Source of the DNA: Podospora pseudoanserina
Taxonomy: Eukaryota > Ascomycota > Sordariomycetes > Sordariales > Podosporaceae
Assembly: GCF_035222485.1 (NCBI RefSeq)
Contig: NC_085920.1
Location: 6,820,001-6,884,000, forward strand
Length of the DNA stretch: 64,000 nucleotides
Direction of reading: 5' to 3'
Of the stretch, positions 22,871-33,467 are shown in pieces. Position 1 is the stretch's first letter; every line of letters starts with the position of its first letter. Made by a program: the position numbers and the translations under genes. The notes below the pieces were generated by a model. It was not told the origin of the DNA. It did not search any database and saw nothing but the letters and a program-made list of their open reading frames with translations.

Positions 22871-22898
22871 GACATCCACTGACATCCACTGACATCCA
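22871..22898. repeat. Short tandem repeat, GACATCCACT x 2.8
   Basis: Two perfect 10-bp copies followed by a partial third (GACATCCA). Minor; no function inferred. Confidence 0.9.
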
Positions 22899-25260
22899 AG
22901 GTCTTACACGGAGCCGTTGACAGAAAAGAACGGCCCTGCCTCGGCTGCTGGCCCACCGTATTTTAAGGGTCCTGTGGACCCGTGTCCAAGGCCCTACCTC
23001 AGAGTCCAGGGTAAGACGCACGGCACCAGTTTCAGCGTGTAACTCGTGGTGTTCTGTGAGGAAGAGGAATGGTCTCTCTGTTTTGGAAACAGTTTGTTTT
23101 GACCGCCTCGACAGCATTGCCTACCGCCAGGACCTACGAGTTTGAGTCGACCAGGGAGTCGAGTCGACAGAAGGAAGCTGACGATGGCTTGTCGTCTGTT
23201 CCCGCCCGGTAGGTGTGGGGGTACCACCATGACGGGAATCCTGGGAGGTGCTTAGGCCTTCTGGGCCCCTGTCAGGTACTCGGTACTTGTCCTCTGAATC
23301 CATTTCTGATCCTCGCTGTAACTGTGCTGGGAACCGTTTCCCATCACTTTCATTTCGTTCCTTTTTGCCTTCTCAATATTACGATATTGTGTTTGCAATA
23401 CAAACTTGCTGGGTATACCCTCCTTTCTCAGCCTACAGAGCCCATGCTCACCGCAACAGTGTAGACAGCATACCTAGAAGCCCTTCGCTGATGGAAGAGC
23501 AGCCAAACACTGCCACGATGGCCAGCGAGAAACCATGCCATTCTCCCACCTCCATCACCCCACGCAGGTCGAGACCCCTCACGCAGACGAGCAGTCTCAC
23601 CACCAAAGCCACGCGTCTGGAAATGCCACACCCATTTCTACCCATCCTGTCCCGCGTTGCGGAGAGCGGAGCGGGTGGGTGGTGTCCAGGATAATCCGAA
23701 CTGGGAATCATGACACCTGCGCATGACAGGACGCTGGAATGGGCTCTCCGCTTCAGAGGCTGCCCACCACAGCACGACGACACGCTCGGCGGCGAAGCTC
23801 TAAACTCATGCCACCCATCAATGTGGGACGACATGGACATCGCTCGTCTCACAGAGCCGAGCAGACCGATCGGCTTCACAAGATTTTCGGCAGCGTTCAA
23901 GCCATACAGTGCACACGAGCAGTGACATATTCTTGTCCGACTTCAACCATCTTACATGGCATCTGTCTCTGTCACCATGGCTCTGTCTCGAAGAGCCCCC
24001 CCCCGCCATGGGCTATTGCTGGGCCGTCCTGGTACACTACCCGGGGCATCCATGCGGTGCGGCGTTGGCCAATAACCGGCATTTCGTCCCAATAGGCCGT
24101 CTCCTATGCCCTGAGAAGAAGCTCCCCTTCCAGCCTTAGTGTCGTTTGGCTCTCATCACCCACGCTGTCATAGGCTCAGGTGAAGGTTTAGCAGACCGAC
24201 TGCGTGCCAAGCAACCCCACACCAGCCCACTTGGATGCGTTCTGCCAAGAGGAGTGGGGTTGCACTGCGGCCCATGAAGTACCAGCGACTTCGGTCTTTG
24301 TTCTGCGGCCACCAGTGCGGCTTCCGAGAAGACGCTCTCCGACCCTGTTGACATGGACTGGTTTTAGTCCATGTTTTCTTTCTACAAAGTTGCGGTTTTC
24401 CTGATTACGACGGATCCTCATAGTCAATACCCCCGTGGAGATAATATCACTATGATATGCATCTGCGCACTCTGTTTCTCTCGAGCATGGACAGGCAGGG
24501 ATCCAAACTCACACTATTCTGAATATCTTGGCATCCACCATGTCAGCCATGTCAGACCTGTCATAGACTGACCGAAAGGTGACCGTAAGGACTCGGCCTT
24601 TTCTTCCTCTTATGGCCCCATATTATCCGCCCGCAAAGGGGTTCACTGGCGAGGTGTGCGAGATCCCGCAGCTTCGAGACAAACAGAGAGCGGAGACCCT
24701 GACCCCGTTGAGGGCAGACCTGTTCAGGACCACTTCTATCCACCTGTCAACTCTGCTTGCTGCACCTTGTAGTCCTCGCAGACTCAGCATTTTTGCGGGT
24801 TCTAGCAGTTTGAGAAGGAATAAGCTTAACAGATGTCTTACCTTGCCACTCCGTTTTACGGAAATGTAAACACGGAGGCACAATCCACAGTCCTGCAACG
24901 GCGAGACACCTCAGCAGGTAGGATTTGCCGTTGTATGCAGAACTTGGCTTCCTAGGGATTGGACTAGTGTGAGAATTAGCATGCTTGTCTGAGGAGCAAG
25001 AGGCCGGCGATCCATCTAGCGGTCCCACAGCGAGATGGCAGAACAAGATGACCCCCCGTCCCAACCGGGCTCCCGATTCTTGCACAGCGCGACGTGGGCG
25101 GGCGGCGCGCGGTGGATGGATACCCAGGCTGCTTGCAGTGGCCTGCTCCCTATGAACAGGCAGTCCGCGCCGGCACCTATGGGCATGTCGACGGACCGGG
25201 GAGGGTGGCTTGCACACGATCTCTCCACCTCCATGCTCCATTCCCACTCTCCTCTCCAGC

Positions 25261-25315
25261 TGCTCCTCCTGCTCCTCCTCCTCCTGCTCCTCCTCCTCCT
25301 GCTCCTCCTCCTCCT
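25261..25315. repeat. CTC/GCT-rich trinucleotide microsatellite
   Basis: Imperfect (CTC)n interspersed with CTG triplets, pyrimidine-rich on the plus strand, about 0.8 kb upstream of the nit-2 start. Likely polymorphic. Confidence 0.9.
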
Positions 25316-26076
25316 TCGTTTCCGTATAGTCCCGTCTCTGTGTGTGTTATTGCTGTGCTTGCGGTGGCCAGCATCCACCCATCCCCAACCCGGGACCTCG
25401 TCGAGACAATTCATATGATCTTTTTGTACTCAGACGCGCCCTGTCACTGTCCCATCTTTCTCTCCTCTCGCACCACTCTGGCGGGGCCATTCATCAACAC
25501 CACAGCACCTGAAGGAAAAGCCGCCGAGGACCCTGCCGACTGCCAGGCCAAGTGCAGCAGCTCCCCCCCGTTCCTTGCTTCACCATCCTCCCAAGGTCTT
25601 GCGCACCCCTCCCTCCTCCTTTTCCTCGTCGGTTTCTTCCTGAGCACAGGCCTATACATACGGAGCAAGGGTCACACGGAGCAAGTCATATTTTTTTTCT
25701 TCTGCTTCTTTGTGTGCGTTCTTCGCAGAGCTTATTTCGAAGAGGAAAGCCACTCCGACGGTTTTTTTTCTCTTCAAGCTCCGAAGCTTGTTGCCGCAAT
25801 CTCGCATTTCATCAACGCAGCGCAGTCCAGCGGGAGCAGCTGCTAACTGGGCCGCTGCCCAGAATCCACCCCACACCACCACCACCACCACCACCACCCC
25901 CCCCAGCACTTGCCCGCCTGTACACAAAGGCCTGTGCGGTTAGGTGGCTCTCCAAACGTGGGGAACCAGCCATAGCCAAAACGGCAGACTTGCGAACTTC
26001 TTTGCGCCCAGGTTCCTTCATCCGGACCACACCTCACCACATACCGTCGAGAAGGTCTCATCCATTGTACGACTCA

Positions 26077-29000
26077 ATGGCTGCGAGCACGGCGATGCCG
26101 TTCTCTACCATGAGCCCTCTTTCTTCCATGAATCCCACATCCACAGAGCACGACTGGCGCTTCCCCCGGAGACCTCAGGACGCTGTCCACAACCATCGAT
26201 CCAAGGCTGATCGAGTCACCGCAAATGCACACCCAGGCCAGCCGGCCACCGGCCAGAGGATAGCCACCACTGCAACTTCCTCCGCCCGTCCGAGGTATCC
26301 TGCCCTGCCCTTTGACGCTCCTGCTCCATACAATGGCCCTTACCATGGATTGCTTCATGCTGCCGCCTTCCCCCCTTTTGAGCGCACCAGCCCCAATGTC
26401 GTCCAGGGCTTTGATGAGATGCAGAGGGAAGACCCCTTGGCTACACAGATCTGGAAGCTGTTCGCGAGGACGAAGCAGCTCCTCCCCAACCGGGACAGGA
26501 TGGAAAATTTAACATGGAGGGCGATGCATATCAAACTGCAAAAGGCCAAGCAGGCCGAGGAAGCCAAGTAAGTTTTTCGACTTTCCCACATGGAATTCTG
26601 GGAATACGCCATTGTTGGTGAGCTCTGCTGACTCTCCGGACCCCCTCAAGACGGGAGCGTTCGCGTGCTGCGGCACTCAATGCGCCCAGCGGAATCGCTC
26701 AGCAGTTGCGCCAGTCATCGGATCATGACGCCATGAACTTGGACGAGTACATCAACCATGAACTCGTAGGGACCCCATCTGGCATGGCACTTACCCCCGG
26801 ATCGGAGAGTGCCAGGCAAGCCGATGAACGCTCCAGCTACGCCACGGCCTCTGCAATCCCCATCAAGTCGCGCAGGGACGCAGCACAGCCCATGATTCCG
26901 CAATCTGTTCCTGTGGCCGCACATCAGCGCGTGCCAGAGGAGTTCGGCTATCTCCCCCGGCAAGTTAGGAAAACGAGCATCGATGAGACAAGCAGAAGTG
27001 TAAGTCTACGGGCCGACCCCTCCCGCGTATCAACTTGTGATTGTGTCAGGGCATTCGCGTTGAGGATCAGGTGATCTGACCTTGTCAATGTGTCTCTAGA
27101 ACCGGAAACGACCTGCCAACTTCTCTCCGCACGTCTCGGCCATGAACAGTGGCTTTGGAACCGGCGGACTGGACGCTGATCAATACTTACTCGATAACAA
27201 CAATTCGCAACAAAACACCATGGCGCAAGCGAACAATCAGCCAGGTGTTCCATTTCCCCTGGACACCTTCCAGCTCGACAACGACCCTATTATCACCTCT
27301 GCTGGTCCTTTCCAGCCCAACTTTACCTTCTCGCCATCGACTTCGCCTATGGTTGCTCATGATCACTTCTCTGTTTACAACGGCAACACGATGCAACCAA
27401 GCTCGCTTGCTGGCGCAGACTTTTACTCGCCCCCTGGCTCTGCATATCAATCTGCTGTCTCCACCCCTCACCCACTGGGCGAGGGCGGCGAGGGGTTTTA
27501 CTTTGCTTCCATGGATATGCGCCAGCGCCAGCAGCCATATCGGCCGGGCCCGTCTGGCATGAACAACACCCTCAGCCAGCAGTTCAGTTATCCGAACAGC
27601 GGCAACATGATGTTCGCCACGACGACCTCGAGCGCCGACCCCACCTCTGCTTTCACTGCGCCGAGTAGCTTTGGTCACATCGATCCGTCAACGGTGTTCG
27701 GACAGGATCATGCTGCTCGCTCCCCCGGCGTTGGCTTGGGCCAGGATCCGCCCATGTTTTTTGGGGGCGCCGAGTCGGATGATGAGGAGGGCGGAGTGTT
27801 TGCTGACAGAAACCTGTCGATGACCATAGAAGACAGCTTCGAAAGCTCAAGCTCGTCGTTGGCGTGGGATCCCACATTGCCCGGTAACTTTAGCACGCAA
27901 GCTGCGAGATATCCCGCCGGGCCACCCCGTAAACATGTCGCGATCGGGGGCACGACGACCGAGTTTGTCGATGCGAATGGGGATTACGGTCTGGCTAGAT
28001 CCCACTCTCAGTCGTTCCGCACGACCAATGGACGCCAAATCAAGATGCCCCGAACGGCATCGACACCAGGATTGGCCAACATGGCTCATTCCTTCGGACA
28101 ATCGAACCCCAACTCGCCGCCGGGTGATGCCATGTTCACTGCTGGCCTCTCATCCGTAGCAGCCAGCCGGCCTTCTTCACCTCCGCCGGGATCAATGCAC
28201 GGTTCTACCACGAACCTCCAGGGCGCTGGTGGCAACCAAGGGGACAGCAGTGCTCCCACCATGTGCACGAACTGCGCTACAACCACAACACCTCTCTGGC
28301 GCCGGAACCCCGAGGGCCAGCCTCTTTGCAACGCCTGCGGCCTGTTCTTGAAGCTTCATGGAGTAGTCCGTCCGCTCAGTTTGAAGACTGACGTAATCAA
28401 GAAACGCAATCGTGGATCAGGGTCCAGTTTGCCAGTCAGCGGAACCAGCACTCGATCTAAGAAGAATGCCGCTTCCAGCTCTTCTAGCAACCTGTCGGGC
28501 GCGACCGGCCGGAAGAACTCTACTCTTTCCATCACTTCCAATGCCAACCCTCCGCCCACACAAGTGAGCACACCTCCGGCTGCCCAACACCGATCGAACA
28601 GCGTTCATGATGGCGAAAGTCCCGCGAGCGGCCCCGCCTCGGGGGGCAACACGGCTGGGAGCACCCCTACTAGCTATCATGGTAGCGCTGGCTCTACCAG
28701 CGGCGTGGTTGGTGGCAAGGGTGTTATTCCGATTGCCGCAGCACCACCCAAGAACACGCCTGGTCCTGGCGCTGCATCCTTGACCAGAGCCGCGACTCTT
28801 GGTTCGAAACGCCAACGTCGCCACAGCAGATCTGCTGCCGACCAGCCTTCGAGCAGCATGGACATTGATAGCCCCGAGAATTCGACAGGTTCGAACGAAG
28901 CCGCCCGATCAGTTGGATCTAGCAGCGGCTACTCCTCAGCCCATGCCACCAACAGTATGAGCTTTACCAACGGTAGCAGTTTCGGCGTGTCTCAACGCCC

Positions 29001-29115
29001 TCCCGGCGGATCGGGCTCCAGAGGCGCGCCCGGCAACCAGTCCTCGACCATGCTGAGCGGTAGCGGTACAGGCGGCCAGCCCCAAGAGTGGGAGTGGTTG
29101 ACTATGAGTCTCTAA
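26077..29115 (+). CDS. nit-2: GATA zinc-finger nitrogen regulator (AreA/NIT2)
   Basis: Global activator of nitrogen-catabolite genes. Exons 26077-26567, 26651-26999 and 27100-29115 give 951 residues. The conserved N-terminal block is [19 protein letters not shown] followed by [13 protein letters not shown]. The second exon ends in the family block [10 protein letters not shown], and the third opens [10 protein letters not shown]. The single GATA finger starts near residue 669 with spacing C-x2-C-x17-C-x2-C (CTNC, then CNAC) and the basic tail [11 protein letters not shown]. The last residues, [10 protein letters not shown], match the AreA C-terminus that contacts the co-repressor NmrA. Introns of 83 and 100 nt keep the frame. 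26077 is the first ATG in a frame that is open for a further 525 nt upstream. The family identification is firm. Confidence 0.96.
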
Positions 29116-30302
29116 AAAGCCGTGCGTTTCTTCAGGCGCAGGGAATTCTTACTTGGGCCTTGGAACCCTTCTCAGTCTCCGATCAACCTCGAGCCTTGGT
29201 AATTGGTTTATTGGCCAGCCTCCGAGTTCGGTCTGAATCGGACTTTTGAGCTTTGGTACGCGGCAGACTCTACAGGACTATCGGGATCAATATCAAAGCA
29301 TGGATTTATAACCATGCTTTGTCTTTCTTTTATTTACGTTTGTCGTGGCTTCTTTTTGGTGTATTTCTTTTTGTATATGGCTTTTCTCTGATACCACGAT
29401 GATTTTGACCTGGTGCTGGGCAGACAACGGGGATGGCGTGGTCGATGACGCTGGCGCGTTCGCTACGAAACAGCCTCGATGATGGTAAAGCGTCGCAACG
29501 CTCTTTAATTTCGGGAGCAAGGCGATTGGTGTGGTGGGAGTCCCTGGGTTACACTGAATAGATCGATCAGGCGTTGCGGAGACGGGTGAGGAGAGAGGGG
29601 CGAAGTTGACTGCGGGAAGAAGGCTAGCCGTGATGTTCTGTTTTTGTGGCATGGCTTCGTCCGGCCCGCGTTTTCTGGTCTTTTTGGGTACTTTGTCTTT
29701 CTGATGGTGGGCTTCAGCGGTTCTTATTACACTCGATCAAGCGCCCATGGGACTGTTTCCTTTGCAGCGAAATCTACAACTGGCTGGCATATGTTAGATT
29801 TTGGTTGACGCTTTCCTTCTTTTGTCTCCCGGTGTGGTAATGGGCATCAACGTGGGCCTCTTTGCTGATGATGGGCGAAGTGGGCAGCGGGATTCTTTTT
29901 CATCATCTTTTTCCTTTCCTACAGATTCTTGTTAGACAATCCGGGATACCCTAGTTCGAGATGAGATGGGCGGGATGGGGAGCGCGGGAGAGAGAGAGGA
30001 GACAATTTTTTGCTGGAATCCTTCGTTTTCTTCTCAGGGTAGGAAGAAGGTTGCACACCCAGACACACACGAGATGGATGTATGGGAGGCCATAACAATG
30101 ACGATGATGGATGACAGCGGGTCAGAATAGCAGGAGAGGGCATGATGATGAATTTTGCGTTGTCCACGCAGGGTTAGGTTTCTTTGCCGACCTTTTTGAA
30201 GGGAAGATTGGTCATGAAAGGGATACCTAATTTCCGACGAGCAGGGAGAGGAAAGCGTGTTGTAGCAAAGTATAGCAACAGGTATAGCAAATGGTTTGAT
30301 AT

Positions 30303-30357
<55 letters not shown>

Positions 30358-30560
30358 CAATTGGCACACGTGAATACAAAAATGTCCTGGCCAGTGTGTG
30401 ATGCCCGATGTGACTGGGAAATGCCATCACCCGAAACGAGCTACTCGTTTGACACTTAACTTGAAATATCATTATTATTCAGACACCTCAACACCCATTC
30501 ATTATATATACCACTCCTATCTCACACCTTACCCTCCCTTTTGCCTCACCCGTCACCTTC
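29116..30560. other. Convergent 3' spacer, nit-2 / msc7
   Basis: Presumed 3' UTRs of two convergent genes. T-rich blocks and a dinucleotide/tetranucleotide microsatellite occur; no coding frame is supportable. Confidence 0.55.
30300..30359. repeat. (ATAC)n(AT)n microsatellite
   Basis: Compound simple repeat: about six ATAC units, then about twelve AT units, then ATACATAC. Probably highly polymorphic, and could extrude as a cruciform. Confidence 0.97.
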
Positions 30561-32519
30561 TCACATGTTCCCCATAATATTTCCCAACCCCTTCGCCAGC
30601 TTCCTCCCCCACCCCGGAGCGTACCCCATCTCCACCACCCCCCTAGCAAACCTCGAGCTCCTTTCTTGGTCGTTCACAGGATACCTCATCGCAGGCGGGA
30701 TACTCGTCCTCACCCCCCCAAACCACCACCAAGCCCCAAACCGATCCTCACACACCGACTTGACATTGCACAACCCCCTCAACCCTTCCTCCCCGGCAAA
30801 CCTCCCGTACCCACTGCCCGCCACCCCGCCAAAAGGTAGCTGCACCGCGTACGTAGCCCCAAAGTCGTTGACCGCGATCATTCCGGCCTTGATCTTCTTC
30901 ACAATCACCGGTATTCTCGGGTCCGTCTCCCCTCCAAAAACAGAACTTCCCAGCCCGAAATCGGGAGCGTTGGCTACCGAGAGGATATCCTCCACCCTGT
31001 CGGAGGGCGTCTTCATCACCGTCATCACAGGGGCAAAACACTCCTCGTTGGCGATGGCCATGTCGGGAGTCACGTCGACCAGCAAAGTGGGAGTAAAATA
31101 GTGACCCTTGGGGTGGTCAGGGTGAGTGTACCTCCTCCCGCCGGCCAGCAGTCTCGCCCCCTTGGAGACGGCTTCCGAGATGAGCGATTCGAGGCGGGAG
31201 AAGGAGCTGTCCGAGATCATGGCGCCCACGTCCTTGTCTTGGCCTAGGCGGAGGGATTTGACGCGAGGTTCGAGGAGGGAAACAAGTCTGTCGTAGAGGC
31301 CCGGGGTGGCGATGATGCGCTCGATGCCGATGCAGTTTTGTCCCGCTGCCTGGAAGGAGCCTCGCAGCAGGGTTTCAACCACGCGGGGGACGTCACGGTC
31401 GGGCAAGGAATCGAGGATGATGGAGGCATCTTTCCCTCCGAGTTCAGCCACCACGGGGATGAGGGCCTTCGCGGCAGAGGCGGCGACCTTGTGGCAGACG
31501 GGGCGGGAGCCGATGAAGGTTATGTGGGAGATTCCAGGGTGGGAGGTGAGATGGGAGGCGGTTTGGGGCCAGCAGACTACCGTTTGGATCAGGGAGGGGT
31601 TGTGTCCGTGTGCGACGAGAGCACCTCGCGCGATCGAGGTGAAGTAACCGGATGACCAGGCGGTTTGCTCAGAGACCTTGACGACGATGCCGTTGCCGGA
31701 GAAGAGAGCCGAGATGACGGGGCCGATGAAGTTGTGGAAGGGGTAGTTCCAGCTGACCAAGGCCGCAACAACACCGAGGGGTTCGTGGTAGACCGTGTTG
31801 CGCTTGTAGCTCATGAGAAGGTTGGTAGGGCGGCGGGAGGGGCGGAGGGCCTTTTCACCGTGCTTGATGGTCCATTCGAGCTTTTCGGCCGTGACGAGGA
31901 TCTCGCCGAGCTGGGCGTCGACCATGGATTTACCGCTGTCGAGACAGGCGACGCGGCAGATCTCCTCTTGGTTGTCAAGTACATGTTGAAGCAAGGTTCT
32001 AAGAACCGCCCGGCGTTCGCGAAACGAGGTGGTGGCCCATTGCTCCTGGGCGGCCTTTGCTTGCTCAATGGCACGGTCGATAGCGTTCGAGGAGGAAGGG
32101 TTGGCGAAGCCGAGGAACTGGCCTGTAGCCGGCGCATAGCATTGAACAGCGGTAGATCCAGAGACCTGTTGAATACAAGCAATTAGTCTCGTGGTATATT
32201 CTAATATGATGCAGTGACCGCCTGCGCACCTTGATAGCTGGCTCCTCGAGAATCTCAGCGTTCTCAGGAACCTTCGGCGACGGGACTCGATAGAGAATGG
32301 GCTTGTCGTTCTCCCGAACAGCCATATACCAAACAGCAAACAAAGCAATCCCAGACCACACAATCGACCATGCGGGCTCGGAGATATCAAGAGACCTGAA
32401 AGTAGTTAGCAACCAATCTTTGCGCCATCATCAACCGTCGCTGCCCACGTTTTCTCCTGTATCGCCAGGCGCAGCTGGATGAGCAAGCTCCTGGGAGCCT
32501 CCATCAGTGTCTCCGCCAT
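30561..32519 (-). CDS. msc7: Membrane-anchored aldehyde dehydrogenase (MSC7 type)
   Basis: NAD(P)-dependent aldehyde dehydrogenase of the fungal MSC7 group, oxidising an unknown aldehyde. Exons: 32449-32519, 32230-32395 and 30561-32165; 613 residues. An N-terminal hydrophobic anchor (WSIVWSGIALFAVWYMAV) precedes the catalytic domain, so the enzyme is probably tethered to the ER or another membrane. The oxyanion-hole Asn lies in SWNYPFHNF, the general-base Glu in VAELGGKDASIIL and the nucleophile Cys in AAGQNCIGIERI. The cofactor-fold Gly of FIGSRP is also present. The first exon is inferred. The frame before exon 2 has no ATG, whereas ATG 32519 with a 53-nt intron (GTGGGC donor, CTAAC branch) joins the frame as EKT-SLDISEPAW. 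Exons 2 and 3 are firm, exon 1 moderately so. Confidence 0.87.
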
Positions 32520-32954
32520 TGCTGCTGATTTTTCAACTGCAATTGACCTATTCACGACACTGTCTGGAAGCTTTGGTGGTGTCGCGACTGGTTTTGTTGG
32601 GAGAGGAAGCTATGGGCCCACAGCTTCGGCGTGGGACGCGATGCTTGGTTGTTCCCTTCCTCACACCACTTTCTTGCGGGTCGTGCCATCTTGGCAGGGG
32701 CCGGGCTTGGCGATGGCCCCCTGACAACCAACATCAGATTCTACAGTTTCTCATAATCACAAGTGGCAAGACATACAAAATATTCGATAGAGAGGAAGCT
32801 CTCACTAACATTGATAATAAGGGATGTATGCAAAATTGACTCTCCGACTAACTCTATACAGCGCAGTTGAATTGTTGTATGTGTGGGTGTGGGTGTGTGT
32901 TTGTTTGTGTCGTTTTTGAGCCCACCCTGCCCCTTCTTCCCCTAACACAAGTAC

Positions 32955-32979
32955 TACCACCACCACCACCACCCCCCCC
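32955..32979. repeat. (CAC)n trinucleotide repeat ending in a C run
   Basis: About five CAC units followed by eight C; probably polymorphic, and a candidate site for length error. Confidence 0.9.
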
Positions 32980-33103
32980 AGGCAAGTACAAACTCCAGAA
33001 AATTGCAAATGCACCATCCAAACGCCGGCTTCATTAATCTCAGAAAACAGTAAACAACAGAAACGACTTGTGTCTCGCAAAAAAAGGAGAGTATTCTGTC
33101 TTG

Positions 33104-33129
33104 ACCACCCACCACCACCACCACCACCA
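33104..33129. repeat. (CCA)n trinucleotide repeat
   Basis: About eight CCA units, one imperfect. Non-coding. Confidence 0.9.
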
Positions 33130-33467
33130 AAAGGCCAAGTCTTCTCTGAGTTACAACCTCCAAAAACAACCTTCCTCCCAATCAGCCCCTTCCTCTCTTT
33201 TCCATCCCCACCCTCACCATCTTCAAGCTCTAAACGGCGCGATGGGTGCGCCACACAGCTCTACGTGGCAAAAACACCCGGGATATCAAGAACAAAAAAA
33301 GGAAAAAGAGAAAAATTCAAAGACACCACAGAGGTAAATCGAGGAACAGCGGAGAGAGAAAGAGCAGCGATGCTGCCCTGCAACAACGCGTGTGTCGTCC
33401 CGGAACCAATATAATATACAGTCGAATTTTCAACCTCCAAGAGCAAACACGCCTCTACAACACCAAA

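Larger units (their letters stand above)
19014..26076. other. 7-kb gene-poor region and promoter/leader of the GATA factor gene
   Basis: No supportable gene in about 7 kb. All frames are short, overlap on both strands and lack recognisable motifs. The region has two small tandem repeats, a CTC-rich microsatellite and several clusters of GATA motifs (about 19474-19547 and 24440-24457). The last 700 bases are probably the long 5' leader of nit-2, with polypyrimidine and CAC-repeat stretches. A non-coding RNA or diverged transposon remnant cannot be excluded by eye. Confidence 0.5.
32520..33467. other. Spacer, flippase 3' end to msc7 promoter
   Basis: Both neighbours lie on the minus strand; the spacer holds the msc7 promoter and the flippase 3' UTR. 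It contains two CAC/CCA trinucleotide repeats and a GT-rich patch near 32880-32910. No gene is supportable. Confidence 0.55.
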
